A stretch of DNA of 64,000 nt, taken from contig NZ_JBHUOP010000001.1 in NCBI RefSeq assembly GCF_042683685.1, forward strand, positions 620,001 to 684,000, written 5' to 3'. The notes below the pieces were generated by a model. The model was not told where the DNA came from. It ran no database searches and saw only the letters and a list, made by a program, of their open reading frames with translations. Both the position numbers and the translations under genes were made by a program. Below are positions 14,419 to 23,883 of the stretch, piece after piece; within the stretch, counting starts at the first letter, position 1, and every line of letters starts with the position of its first letter. This stretch comes from Timonella corticicola (lineage in GTDB: Bacteria; Actinomycetota; Actinomycetes; Actinomycetales; Cellulomonadaceae).

Positions 14419-17400
14419 ATGAATGCTTCTGAACAAGAGGGTATGACACCGCTCGTGAAGAAACTCATGCGGACTCGCAGCCTGCTCCCACACACCGAGG
14501 TTTTCGACAACACGCACGCCCTCATTGAAACCAACTCTTCTGAATGGGATGAGTTCTACCGTAATCGCTGGTCCCATGACAAGGTTGTCCGCTCAACTCA
14601 CGGAGTGAACTGCACGGGCTCATGCGCCTGGGATGTTTACGTCAAGGACGGCTTGATTACGTGGGAACATCAGGGTACAGACTACCCAACGACCGGCCCT
14701 GATTCTCCAGAGTACGAGCCGCGCGGCTGTCCGCGTGGTGCATCGTTCTCGTGGTACACGTACTCGCCGGGGCGCGTGAAGTACCCCTACATTCGCGGAG
14801 TGCTGTTGGAGATGTACCAGGCAGCAAAGCGAGAACACAGCGACCCGGTTGATGCGTGGGAGTCCTTGGTTGAGTCCCCGTTAAAGGCCACCATGTACAA
14901 GCAGGCGCGCGGTAAGGGTGGGTTTGTCCGCGCCGATTGGGAACTGGCGACTGAGATGATTGCCGCCGCCCACGTGTACACCACCAAGAAGTACGGCCCA
15001 GATAGGTGTGTTGGCTTCACTCCTATCCCTGCGATGTCGATGGCCTCGTTCGGGGTCGGAACCCGATTCTTGTCCATGATTGGTGGCACACTCTTAAGTT
15101 TCTACGACTGGTATGCGGATCTACCTCCCGCGTCACCGCAGATCTGGGGTGATCAGACTGACGTACCGGAGTCGGGGGACTGGTGGAACAGCAGTTACAT
15201 GATCATGTGGGGGTCAAACATCCCGATTACCCGCACACCGGATGCTCACTTCTTAACTGAGACCAGGTACAAGGGCACAAAGGTTGTTGCCGTGTCCCCG
15301 GACTATGCGGAGAACGTGAAGTTCGCGGATGACTGGCTGGCACCTGCTCCTGGTACTGACGGCGCGTTGGCGCTCGCAATGGGGCACGTCATCCTGGCGG
15401 AGTTCTACCGGGACCGGACCGTGCCGTACTTTGAGCAGTATTCGAAGCAGTTCACAGACCTCCCGTTCTTGGTGCGCCTTGAGCCGGGTGAAGACGGCGT
15501 GTTCACGGTGGGGAAGTTCCTGACTGCCGCTGATCTGCCGGAGGCCGGTGTGACCGGTGCAACGGGTACTCGATCAGAGTTCCGTCCGGTGTATCTTGAC
15601 TCGGTTACCGGCAAGATTACGGTGCCCAATGGGACGCTTGCGGACCGCTGGACGGATGAGGGTAAGGGCCGATGGAACCTGGACCTTGAGGGACAGGACC
15701 CGGTTCTCTCCCTGTATGAGGACAGCTTCGAAGGTGTTGCATCTCGTGGGGTTGAGGTTGTTTTGCCTCGATTCGATGAGGGGGAGACTGAGGGCGGTAC
15801 GGTCATGAACCGCGGTGTGCCTGCCGTGGACGTGGCTGGGATAACGGTCACCACCGTGTATGACCTGATGCTCGCGAACTACGGGGTAGGACGCGACGGG
15901 CTGCCTGGGCAGTGGGCGCTTGGATATGATGACGCAAGCGTTGTGGGTACTCCGGCATGGCAAGAGGAGATGTCGGGGGTGCCACAGGAGCAGTGTGCGC
16001 GTATCGCCCGGGAGTTTGCTCGTAACGCGGAGTTGACGCAGGGACGCTCGATGATCGTCATGGGTGCGGGTACGAATCACTGGTACCACTCGGACACGAT
16101 CTACCGTACGTTCATTTCGTTATTGACGTTGACTGGCTGCCAGGGAAAGAACGGTGGCGGGTGGGCGCACTATGTGGGACAGGAAAAAGCGCGCCCGGTG
16201 ACGGGGCAGCAGCACATGTCCTTTGCGTTGGACTGGCAGCGGCCAACCCGCCACATGGCTGGTACGGCTTTTTGGTATGTGGCCACAGATCAGTGGCGGT
16301 ACGACGGGTTTGACGCTGCCGAACTGATGTCTCCTGCTTCGGGCAAGCGGCTTGGGCGCACGTCGTTTGCGGATTGTCTTGCCCAGGCCCAGCGGCTTGG
16401 CTGGACTCCGGGGCATCCCGGTTTTGACCGTAATCCGTTGCAGATTTGCGACGAGGCGGCAGCGTTGGGTCAGCCCGTTGCGGACTATGTGGTGGATCAG
16501 TTGCGCGAGGGCAAGCTGAAGTTCGCGATTGAGGACCCTGACGCCCCTGAAAACTTCCCGCGAGTGCTCACGCTGTGGCGGTCAAACCTGATCGGCAACT
16601 CGGCGAAGGGTAACGAGTACTTCTTGCGGCACCTGCTTGGAACAACGGATGCCGTGCGGGGTATGGAAACTCCGCACGAGATGCGCCCCAAGGACATTAC
16701 GTGGCGGGAGAATGCAGCCCGTGGGAAGTTGGATCTTCTGACCACGATTGATTTTAGGATGACCGGTTCGGCGTTGTTCTCTGACATCGTTCTTCCTGCT
16801 GCCACGTGGTATGAGAAACAAGATCTTTCCACTACGGATATGCACCCGTTTGTGCATGCGCTCAATGCGGCGATTACTCCGGCGTGGGAGTCGCGTACTG
16901 ACTATGACGCGTTCCTTGTGATTGCGGATAAGGTTTCGGAGATGTCCAAGGTGCACCTTGGGACGCGCACGGATGTTGTTGCTGCACCGCTCACGCACGA
17001 TACTCCGGATGAGATGGCTCAACCTCATGGTGTCGTGCAGGACTGGAAGACCGGTGAGGTTGACCCTATTCCGGGTGTGACGATGCCGCGTCTGGTCACG
17101 ATTGAGCGCGACTACACCAAGATCGGTGAGAAGATGCGCGCCGTCGGTCCGCTGATCTCTACTGCAGGCACGACAGTCAAGGGTGTGACGATAGTGCCGG
17201 AGTCGGCCATTGAACATCTGGCTAAACTCAACGGTGTTCAGCGTGAAGGCGTAGCCAAGGGGCGTCCGCGCCTTGAATCCGCCTATCACTTCTGCGAGGC
17301 AATCCTCGCCCTGTCCGGAGCAACCAACGGTGAGGTCTCTGTTGCGGGGTTCAAGGAGTTGGAGAAGCGGGTCGGCAAAAAGATGCATGACCTTGCCGAG

Positions 17401-18141
17401 GAGAACGAGGAACGTAAAATCACGTTTGCTCAGGCGTTGAGTGGGCCGCAGCCCGTGTTCACCACGTATGAATGGTCCGGTTCGGAGAAGGGTGGGCGTA
17501 GGTACTCGCCGTTCACGATCAACCTTGAAAAGGAAAAGCCGTGGCACACCATCACGGGCCGTCAACACTACTTTGTCGATCACGACTGGATGCAGGCGCT
17601 CGGCGAGCAACTGCCCGTATACCGTCCGCCATTGGACATGGCTCGCCACTACGGTGATCAGGGATTCACGGACGGCAAGGGCACGGGGGTTACCGTCCGG
17701 TATCTTACCCCGCACTCAAAGTGGTCCATTCACTCGCAGTACCAGGACAACCCGTACATGCTTGGCCTCTCTCGCGGTGGTCCGGTGATCTGGATGTCTG
17801 TCGAAGATGCGGCGGAGGCCGGTATCAAGGACAACGAATGGATTGAGGCGGTCAACCGCAACGGTGTCGTGACGTGCCGTGCGGTGGTCAGTCACCGTAT
17901 GCCGCAGGGCACGGCGTACATGTACCACTCCAAGGACCGGAACATTGACGTGCCCAAGACCGAGACCTCGGGTAAGCGCGGAGGCATCCACAACGCGCTC
18001 ACCATGATCATGATGAAACCCTCGCATTTCCTTGGTGGCTATGGACAGTTCACCTATGCGTTCAACTACTACGGCCCGACGGGTAACCAGCGTGACGAAC
18101 TCACCGTTATCCGCCGCCGGTCACAGGAGGTCCAGTACTGA
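14419..18141 (+). CDS. narG: Respiratory nitrate reductase, alpha subunit
   Basis: Catalytic subunit that reduces nitrate to nitrite with electrons from quinol, on the cytoplasmic face of the membrane. It carries bis-MGD molybdenum cofactor and one [4Fe-4S] cluster (FS0). The 1240 residues show the N-terminal cluster motif with His61, Cys65, Cys69 and Cys104 (HGVNCTGSCAWDVYVKDG ... EPRGCPRGASF). Further on come the conserved pocket block LPPASPQIWGDQTDVPES and, near the C-terminus, the MopB-type dinucleotide-binding region. Full length suggests a working enzyme. ATG at 14419 follows AAGGAGA. It is first in narGHJI and overlaps narH by one base (TGATG). Confidence 0.97.
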   Translation: MNASEQEGMTPLVKKLMRTRSLLPHTEVFDNTHALIETNSSEWDEFYRNRWSHDKVVRSTHGVNCTGSCAWDVYVKDGLITWEHQGTDYPTTGPDSPEYEPRGCPRGASFSWYTYSPGRVKYPYIRGVLLEMYQAAKREHSDPVDAWESLVESPLKATMYKQARGKGGFVRADWELATEMIAAAHVYTTKKYGPDRCVGFTPIPAMSMASFGVGTRFLSMIGGTLLSFYDWYADLPPASPQIWGDQTDVPESGDWWNSSYMIMWGSNIPITRTPDAHFLTETRYKGTKVVAVSPDYAENVKFADDWLAPAPGTDGALALAMGHVILAEFYRDRTVPYFEQYSKQFTDLPFLVRLEPGEDGVFTVGKFLTAADLPEAGVTGATGTRSEFRPVYLDSVTGKITVPNGTLADRWTDEGKGRWNLDLEGQDPVLSLYEDSFEGVASRGVEVVLPRFDEGETEGGTVMNRGVPAVDVAGITVTTVYDLMLANYGVGRDGLPGQWALGYDDASVVGTPAWQEEMSGVPQEQCARIAREFARNAELTQGRSMIVMGAGTNHWYHSDTIYRTFISLLTLTGCQGKNGGGWAHYVGQEKARPVTGQQHMSFALDWQRPTRHMAGTAFWYVATDQWRYDGFDAAELMSPASGKRLGRTSFADCLAQAQRLGWTPGHPGFDRNPLQICDEAAALGQPVADYVVDQLREGKLKFAIEDPDAPENFPRVLTLWRSNLIGNSAKGNEYFLRHLLGTTDAVRGMETPHEMRPKDITWRENAARGKLDLLTTIDFRMTGSALFSDIVLPAATWYEKQDLSTTDMHPFVHALNAAITPAWESRTDYDAFLVIADKVSEMSKVHLGTRTDVVAAPLTHDTPDEMAQPHGVVQDWKTGEVDPIPGVTMPRLVTIERDYTKIGEKMRAVGPLISTAGTTVKGVTIVPESAIEHLAKLNGVQREGVAKGRPRLESAYHFCEAILALSGATNGEVSVAGFKELEKRVGKKMHDLAEENEERKITFAQALSGPQPVFTTYEWSGSEKGGRRYSPFTINLEKEKPWHTITGRQHYFVDHDWMQALGEQLPVYRPPLDMARHYGDQGFTDGKGTGVTVRYLTPHSKWSIHSQYQDNPYMLGLSRGGPVIWMSVEDAAEAGIKDNEWIEAVNRNGVVTCRAVVSHRMPQGTAYMYHSKDRNIDVPKTETSGKRGGIHNALTMIMMKPSHFLGGYGQFTYAFNYYGPTGNQRDELTVIRRRSQEVQY

Positions 18142-19664
18142 TGCGTGTCATGAGTCAAGTTGCGATGGTCATGAACCTCGACAAGTGCATTGGGTGTCAC
18201 ACCTGTTCCGTGACGTGTAAGCAGACGTGGACGAACCGCGATGGTGTCGAGTACGTCTGGTTCAACAACGTGGAAACTAAGCCAGGTCTGGGCTACCCGC
18301 GTGGGTATGAGGATCAGGACCGGTGGCGTGGTGGTTGGGAACTTGACCGTAAGGGCAAACTCCGGCTGCGTTCTGGTGGTAGGCTGCGCAGGCTCGCGAA
18401 TATCTTTGCGAACCCTGATCTGCCTTCGCTCGATGACTATTATGAGCCAGCCACCTACGATTTCGATCAGTTGGTTACTGCCCCTGCGGGTGATGATGTT
18501 CCGGTGGCCCGTCCAAAGTCAGCTATTACGGGCAAGGATATGAAGATCGAGTGGGGTGCCAACTGGGATGATGACCTAGCCGGTTCGCCAGAGATCGCTC
18601 ACTTGGACCCGAACCTCAAGGGGATGGCGGACAAGGTCAAGATGTCCTTTGAGCAGACCTTCATGTTCCACCTACCGCGGATCTGCGAACACTGCCTGAA
18701 TCCGGCCTGCGTCTCTGCGTGCCCGTCCTCGGCAATGTACAAGCGGGTTGAAGACGGTATCGTCCTTGTGGACCAGGACAAATGCCGTGGTTGGCGGATG
18801 TGTGTCTCGGCCTGCCCGTACAAAAAGGTGTACATCAACCACCAGACTGGAAAAGCGGAAAAGTGTACTTTCTGCTTCCCCCGTATTGAGGCGGGCATGC
18901 CGACGGTGTGCGCTGAGACCTGCGTGGGACGACTGCGTTACATCGGCATTGTGCTCTATGACGCGGATGGCGTGGAGGCGGCGGCTTCAGTGAAGGATGA
19001 TTCGGAGCTGCTTGATGCTCAACGCAACATCATTCTCGACCCGTTTGACCCGGAGGTTCTGGCCGCGGCCCGGGCGGAGGGAATCCCGGAGGACTGGTTG
19101 AAAGCCGCTCAGGAATCGCCGATCTACAAGCTCATCCACAAGTACAAGATTGCGCTTCCGTTGCACCCTGAGTACCGCACGATGCCGATGGTCTGGTATG
19201 TGCCGCCGCTGTCTCCCGTGCTGGATGTGACCGAGGAACTGGGGTCTGACAACACGAGTGCCGACGAGGTGTTCCACACGATTGCTTCCCTGCGTATACC
19301 GATGCAGTATCTTGCCTCGATCTTCTCTGCCGGAGACGTTGACGTGGTGGCCGGTGTCTTGATGAAGTTGGCCGGAATGCGTACATACATGCGTAATCGG
19401 ACTGTGGGTGGGAAAATCAGTACCGACATCATCGAGAAGATCGGTATGAGCGGCGAAGACATCGAAGAGATGTATCGGCTTCTTGCCATCGCAAAGATGA
19501 GTGATCGGTACGTGATCCCGAAGGCTCACACCGAGCGTGCTGCTGAAATGGCCTCGTGGGCGTCGGGTTGCTCGTTGGACGGTCCTGGTGGACCTGGTAT
19601 GAGTGCGGCTGCTACGCGTGGCGGAAAGGTTTCCCTCACACTGCAACGTAGGAGGCCACAGTGA
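18141..19664 (+). CDS. narH: Respiratory nitrate reductase, beta subunit
   Basis: Electron-transfer subunit that carries electrons from NarI heme to NarG through four iron-sulfur clusters. Visible ligands are Cys16, 19, 22 and 26 (CIGCHTCSVTC), CEHCLNPACVSACP, CRGWRMCVSACPYKK and CTFCFPRIEAGMPTVCAETCVG. The Trp in CRGWRMC replaces a cysteine, which marks the [3Fe-4S] cluster of NarH. The 507 residues match the family length. ATG at 18141 overlaps the narG stop, and the 3' end overlaps narJ by 4 bases, so translational coupling is likely. Confidence 0.97.
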   Translation: MRVMSQVAMVMNLDKCIGCHTCSVTCKQTWTNRDGVEYVWFNNVETKPGLGYPRGYEDQDRWRGGWELDRKGKLRLRSGGRLRRLANIFANPDLPSLDDYYEPATYDFDQLVTAPAGDDVPVARPKSAITGKDMKIEWGANWDDDLAGSPEIAHLDPNLKGMADKVKMSFEQTFMFHLPRICEHCLNPACVSACPSSAMYKRVEDGIVLVDQDKCRGWRMCVSACPYKKVYINHQTGKAEKCTFCFPRIEAGMPTVCAETCVGRLRYIGIVLYDADGVEAAASVKDDSELLDAQRNIILDPFDPEVLAAARAEGIPEDWLKAAQESPIYKLIHKYKIALPLHPEYRTMPMVWYVPPLSPVLDVTEELGSDNTSADEVFHTIASLRIPMQYLASIFSAGDVDVVAGVLMKLAGMRTYMRNRTVGGKISTDIIEKIGMSGEDIEEMYRLLAIAKMSDRYVIPKAHTERAAEMASWASGCSLDGPGGPGMSAAATRGGKVSLTLQRRRPQ

Positions 19665-20410
19665 GCGCACCAACTACCGGGCGAAAACCGGTTGCTATCC
19701 CACTGTTTCGGCGTTCGAAGCGCAGGGATCTGGTGGAGGTCCCGGGACGCGCTGATGTCCTTGCGCTCATCTCGGTTTTGCTGGGCTACCCGGATGAGGA
19801 GTTCGATAGTTTACGCGCCGATCTGGCTCAAGCGGTGGCTGCTCTTCCGCAGTCTGCCGCAGCCACGTTGGTTCAAAAATTTTGGGGGCAGTTCTCCCAC
19901 GTCGAGCCGAGTGAGGCCCGCCGCCACTATGTGGAAACCTTTGATCTGCGGCGTAATTGCTCGTTGTTCCTGACGTACTATCTGCACGGAGACACCCGGC
20001 AACGGGGCATGTCGTTGCTGATGTTCAAGCAGCGATACCGTGCCTACGGATTCACACCGCCAGAAAACGAACTCCCGGACTATCTGCCGATGGTTCTCGA
20101 ATTCGCGGCAACAACGGGTCCAGGTGTGGGGGAAGGGCTGCTCCGTATGCACCGCAGCGGGCTTGAGGTGATCCGTACGGCACTGCGCAAGCGGAAGACC
20201 GCGTACTCGCTGTTGTTCGATGCGGTGGATGTGCTACTCGGCCCAATTACGCAGAAGCAACTCGATGAGGCTAGGCAACTGATCAGCGCTGGCCCACCGC
20301 AGGATTCCATCGGCCTCGAATCACCCCTTGCTGGATATGGCCAAGCCGATGCGAATGTCCCGTTTGGTCCGCCTGCCTACACCTGCTCGGAGAGACGAGA
20401 ACCCCAATGA
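19661..20410 (+). CDS. narJ: Nitrate reductase chaperone (delta)
   Basis: TorD/DmsD-type cytoplasmic chaperone that holds NarGH while cofactors are inserted and before it docks to NarI; it is not part of the final enzyme. The 249-residue helical protein shows the family core RRHYVETFDLRRNCSLFLTY followed by GDTRQRG. The last 50 residues are more variable. GTG at 19661 has a strong AGGAGG at 19650-19655 inside narH and overlaps the narH end. The 3' end overlaps narI by 4 bases (ATGA). Confidence 0.93.
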   Translation: MSAPTTGRKPVAIPLFRRSKRRDLVEVPGRADVLALISVLLGYPDEEFDSLRADLAQAVAALPQSAAATLVQKFWGQFSHVEPSEARRHYVETFDLRRNCSLFLTYYLHGDTRQRGMSLLMFKQRYRAYGFTPPENELPDYLPMVLEFAATTGPGVGEGLLRMHRSGLEVIRTALRKRKTAYSLLFDAVDVLLGPITQKQLDEARQLISAGPPQDSIGLESPLAGYGQADANVPFGPPAYTCSERREPQ

Positions 20411-21123
20411 ACACTTTCCTCTATGTTGTTTTCCCGTACGTGTGCCTAGCCATCTTTATCGTGGGCCATATCTGGCGCTACCGCCACGACCAGTACGGAT
20501 GGACCACGCGTACCAGCCAGGTACTCGAAAATCGGTGGCTTCGTCTGGGATCGCCGCTGTTCCACTTTGGAGCGCTGTTCGCCATTCTCGGCCACGTCGG
20601 AGGGTTGTTGATCCCGCCCTCGTGGACCCGATTCGTCGGTATCTCCGATCACACCTATCACGTGGTCGCCGTTGCTGCCGGAACAGTTGCCGGAATCTTC
20701 TTGAGCGTCGGGCTCGTCATTTTGTTGATTCGTAGGTTCTGGTATTCAGAGCGCATCAAGGTGGTCACCACTGGATGGGACTATGTGCTCTATGTCCTGC
20801 TCACAGCGGAGATCTTTGTGGGAATGTGGCAGACCGTGGCCATCAACGTGTTTGGCGAGGGCTATGAGTATCGCGGAACCATCTCGGTGTGGTTCCGGCA
20901 GTTGTTCATCCTACAACCGGACAGCTCACTCGTCTCGGGGGCACCGTTCTGGTATCAACTGCACATCGTGCTTGCCTGCCTGATGCTTGCGGTGTGGCCG
21001 TTCACCAGGTTGGTGCACGTGTGGTCGATCCCGATCATGTATATGACACGACCGTTTGTGGTGTACCGCCGCAGGTTTGAGCCGGATGTCTCCCCGACTC
21101 TTAAGCAGCCTGTCAAGCGGTGA
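20407..21123 (+). CDS. narI: Respiratory nitrate reductase, gamma subunit (cytochrome b)
   Basis: Membrane anchor that oxidises quinol and passes electrons through two b hemes to NarH. The 238-residue protein has five predicted membrane helices. Likely heme ligands are His53 and His63 (FHFGALFAILGH) and the pair in YQLHIVLACLMLAVWPFTRLVH, matching the four histidines of E. coli NarI. ATG overlaps the narJ stop. The gene ends 20 bases from the end of the convergent moeA, with no obvious hairpin between them. Confidence 0.95.
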   Translation: MNTFLYVVFPYVCLAIFIVGHIWRYRHDQYGWTTRTSQVLENRWLRLGSPLFHFGALFAILGHVGGLLIPPSWTRFVGISDHTYHVVAVAAGTVAGIFLSVGLVILLIRRFWYSERIKVVTTGWDYVLYVLLTAEIFVGMWQTVAINVFGEGYEYRGTISVWFRQLFILQPDSSLVSGAPFWYQLHIVLACLMLAVWPFTRLVHVWSIPIMYMTRPFVVYRRRFEPDVSPTLKQPVKR

Positions 21124-21143
21124 TCTTGGATTGAGGTGCAGCC

Positions 21144-22373
21144 CTACCACGCAAGGGCCAGCACCTCAACCACCTCTCGTTCACCAACGCCACCGGGTGG
21201 AATGACTGCAACGGCGTCGGCGTTTGCCAGTCCACGCATCATCCCAGAGTTCAACCAGGGCAACTCCGTGACGAAGAACGTCCCCGACCGGTTCTGACTC
21301 GTGACAGGAACTAGGCGGGTGTCGTGCGCGGGAGCCTTGATCGACGTACTGGTTAAAGCGCTGGTGAGTTCCGGCAGTTCCATCCCTAACAGTCCACAGG
21401 CCAAAGGACGAACCAGCGTGAGCATCCCACCCAAAGACGCAGAAAGGGGGTTTCCTGGCAAGCCAACAAAGAACTGATCGCCTCGTCTGGCAAGAAGATT
21501 AGGGTGCCCCGGCCGCATAGCAATCGAGTCGATAACCATCTGCGCCCCAACCGTTTCAAGGGCAGTGTGGAGGAAATCTTTTGGACCGGCGGCCGTGCCA
21601 CCGGTCGAAATAACTACCCTCGCGGAAGAAGTGGCCAACGCTTGCGTTGTGGCTTCGAGGGTGTCAGGGATAAAACGGAACCCGCTCACCTCTAGACCAA
21701 GCAGAGCGGCATAGGCCGCGAACTGCGGTTCAAACGCATCACGCACCTGACCGGAACGTGGAATACCGGACCGTAGAACTTCGTCGCCAAGCACAAGGAT
21801 TTCACACGAGGCGGCGCACCGTACTTCAAGAGTGTCATGGCCTGCCATAGCTGCAAGAGCGGTATGAGCGGGAGACAAACGGGTTCCAGCGGGCACCAAA
21901 ATCTCGTCCCGCCGCGCCTCATCACCACAAGGACGCACATGAGAATTCGCGAACGGCTCAGATTCGTGGGTGGCACGCACGAAACTATCTGCACCGTCAC
22001 CAAAGACCTCCGTAAACTCGCGGCGGATGACACCAAACGTCCCGCTAGGAACAACCCCGCCCGTCGCGATGAGAACAGCGTCCTTAGGTGTGAGCGTAAC
22101 CTGCGAGACGTGCCCCGCTAGAGCAGCCCCATCCACCACCCGCCACGGCCCCTGACTACCGCCAACCGCCCAACCATCCATCGCCGATGTAGTGTCGTAA
22201 GGAAGATCAATGAGTGAACGCACATCAGTGGCTAAGACCTGACCCACGCCATCTGCAACCGGAACACGGCGCGAATGTAACGCAGCCGCAACAGTATGTG
22301 CGGTTTGATGAGCGATATGCCACGTAGGCTCGATGAGGGGAAATTCGCTTGTCACAATCACCAATACTGCCAA
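21144..22373 (-). CDS. moeA: Molybdopterin molybdenumtransferase
   Basis: Inserts molybdate into adenylylated molybdopterin to form Moco. The 409-residue protein shows the family blocks LPYDTTSAMDGWAV (N-terminal), EILVLGDEVL, VVISTGGTAAGPKDF and FVGLPGNPLSASLG, then a C-terminal barrel domain. In actinobacteria this is often one of several MoeA copies. The furthest start is TTG 22373; in-frame GTG codons at 22361 and 22355 are alternatives. None has a clear ribosome site, so the start is uncertain. It diverges from moaC-mogA with start regions almost touching, suggesting a shared promoter area. Confidence 0.9.
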   Translation of the reverse strand: MAVLVIVTSEFPLIEPTWHIAHQTAHTVAAALHSRRVPVADGVGQVLATDVRSLIDLPYDTTSAMDGWAVGGSQGPWRVVDGAALAGHVSQVTLTPKDAVLIATGGVVPSGTFGVIRREFTEVFGDGADSFVRATHESEPFANSHVRPCGDEARRDEILVPAGTRLSPAHTALAAMAGHDTLEVRCAASCEILVLGDEVLRSGIPRSGQVRDAFEPQFAAYAALLGLEVSGFRFIPDTLEATTQALATSSARVVISTGGTAAGPKDFLHTALETVGAQMVIDSIAMRPGHPNLLARRGDQFFVGLPGNPLSASLGGMLTLVRPLACGLLGMELPELTSALTSTSIKAPAHDTRLVPVTSQNRSGTFFVTELPWLNSGMMRGLANADAVAVIPPGGVGEREVVEVLALAW

Positions 22374-22393
22374 CGAACGAGGAGAAAAGTAAA

Positions 22394-23440
22394 TTGGATA
22401 ACGCCTCCAATCGCCTCACGCACGTGACAACTGCGGGACACGTACACATGGTTGACGTCGCCCGCAAAGAAATCACGGAACGTATCGCTCACGCGAGTTC
22501 CTTCGTGGCATGCAACGCCGAAGCAGTTCGACTCCTACGCAGCGGTGAACTCAAAAAAGGCGATGCTCTCGCAGTGGCACGCGTCGCCGCAATCGCAAGT
22601 GTGAAAAAGACCCCAGACCTCATCCCACTGTGCCACCCGATTTCCATCACCGGCGTGAAGGTTGACATCACGGTCCAAGACGAGGGCGTACACACCCAAA
22701 CACGTGTGACCACAACCGACCGCACCGGAATCGAAATGGAAGCCCTCACCGCAGCCACAACTGCGGCACTCAACATCGTTGACATGATTAAGGCAGTCGA
22801 TCGCGGCGCGCATATTGCATATGCGCGGGTGGATCATAAGGCGGGCGGACGTTCGGGTTCGTGGACGCGCTCAGATGATGGCGTGCCCATTGCCGACGAA
22901 TCGGCGACTTCCAACACCCCACCCACTTCCAGCACCTCGTCTATGTCCAGTGCCTTGCCAGCGTCCAGCACACCACTGGTCGGCGTGGTGACCGTGTCTG
23001 ACCGTTCCTACGCGGGCACCCGCCAGGACCTTACTGGCCCCGCAATCACGCAACACGTGCAGCGATGGGGCCACCTCGTCGAAAATCTGCTGACACCAGA
23101 CGACATCACACACATACGCACCGCCATCAACGAACTACGCGCCGCAGGCGCGTGGCTGATCATCACCACCGGCGGAACCGGAATCACCAGCCGTGACATG
23201 ACCCCGCAAGCCGTAGCCCCACTGCTAGACACAACCCTGCCAGCGTTAACGCACGCCATCCAAGCCAGCGGAACCGGAACAGCGCCCGGGGCACTGCTGA
23301 GCCGATCAATCGCCGGCCTCATGGGCCGCACCGCCATCATCACCCTGCCAGGTTCCCCAAACGCAGTACGCGACGGCCTCGCCATACTCGACACCGTCCG
23401 AGAACACCTATACGCCCAACTGGCGGATACCGATCACTGA
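22394..23440 (+). CDS. MoaC-MogA fusion: cyclic pyranopterin synthase plus molybdopterin adenylyltransferase
   Basis: A bifunctional Moco enzyme. The MoaC part (about residues 1-155) has HMVDVARKEIT, KKTPDLIPLCHP and GIEMEALTAATTAALNIVDM, and makes cPMP from the MoaA product. A Ser/Thr/Pro-rich linker of about 35 residues follows. The MogA/MoaB part starts GVVTVSDRSYAGTRQD and has TTGGTG and PGSPNAVRDGL, and adenylylates molybdopterin. An open frame reaches TTG 22349, but TTG 22394 has GAGGAG at 22379-22384 nine bases upstream and gives a normal MoaC N-terminus. It is the first of three genes, with moaE 11 bases on. Confidence 0.92.
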   Translation: MDNASNRLTHVTTAGHVHMVDVARKEITERIAHASSFVACNAEAVRLLRSGELKKGDALAVARVAAIASVKKTPDLIPLCHPISITGVKVDITVQDEGVHTQTRVTTTDRTGIEMEALTAATTAALNIVDMIKAVDRGAHIAYARVDHKAGGRSGSWTRSDDGVPIADESATSNTPPTSSTSSMSSALPASSTPLVGVVTVSDRSYAGTRQDLTGPAITQHVQRWGHLVENLLTPDDITHIRTAINELRAAGAWLIITTGGTGITSRDMTPQAVAPLLDTTLPALTHAIQASGTGTAPGALLSRSIAGLMGRTAIITLPGSPNAVRDGLAILDTVREHLYAQLADTDH

Positions 23441-23451
23441 AGGAACGTTAT

Positions 23452-23883
23452 ATGACTGAAGAATCCGTCGTGGTCCTCACCTCCATCACCACGGACGAAC
23501 TGAACGTGACCCACCACGAGAACCTCGTGGCGGACCCGCGCATGGGCGCAGTCGTCTCATTCGGTGGTGTCGTTCGCAACCACGACTCACGCGCTGGAGT
23601 AACCAGACTCGAATACGAGGGACACCCGCAGGCCGCGAAGACACTCACCGAGATTGCCGACGACCTGGCCCTACAGTTCCCCGGCGTACGGATCGCAGTC
23701 AGCCACCGGGTCGGCGCCCTAGAAGTCGGGCACATCGCGCTGGCCGCAGCAGTCGCCTCCGCCCACCGCGCCGAAGCCTTCGGCTGCTGCGCTCAGCTCG
23801 TCGAGGAAATCAAAACCCGACTACCCATCTGGAAAAACCAATTCTTCGACGACGGAACCCAAGAATGGGTAGGGTCCCTATGA
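23452..23883 (+). CDS. moaE: Molybdopterin synthase, large (catalytic) subunit
   Basis: Together with thiocarboxylated MoaD it inserts sulfur into cPMP to form molybdopterin. The 143-residue protein has GAVVSFGGVVRNHD, LEYEGHPQAA, the core HRVGALEVG, and the C-terminal catalytic lysine region LPIWKNQFFDDG. ATG at 23452 has AAGGA upstream. Its stop overlaps the moaA start (ATGA). Its partner moaD is not in this operon but on the opposite strand, about 1.3 kb away. Confidence 0.95.
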   Translation: MTEESVVVLTSITTDELNVTHHENLVADPRMGAVVSFGGVVRNHDSRAGVTRLEYEGHPQAAKTLTEIADDLALQFPGVRIAVSHRVGALEVGHIALAAAVASAHRAEAFGCCAQLVEEIKTRLPIWKNQFFDDGTQEWVGSL

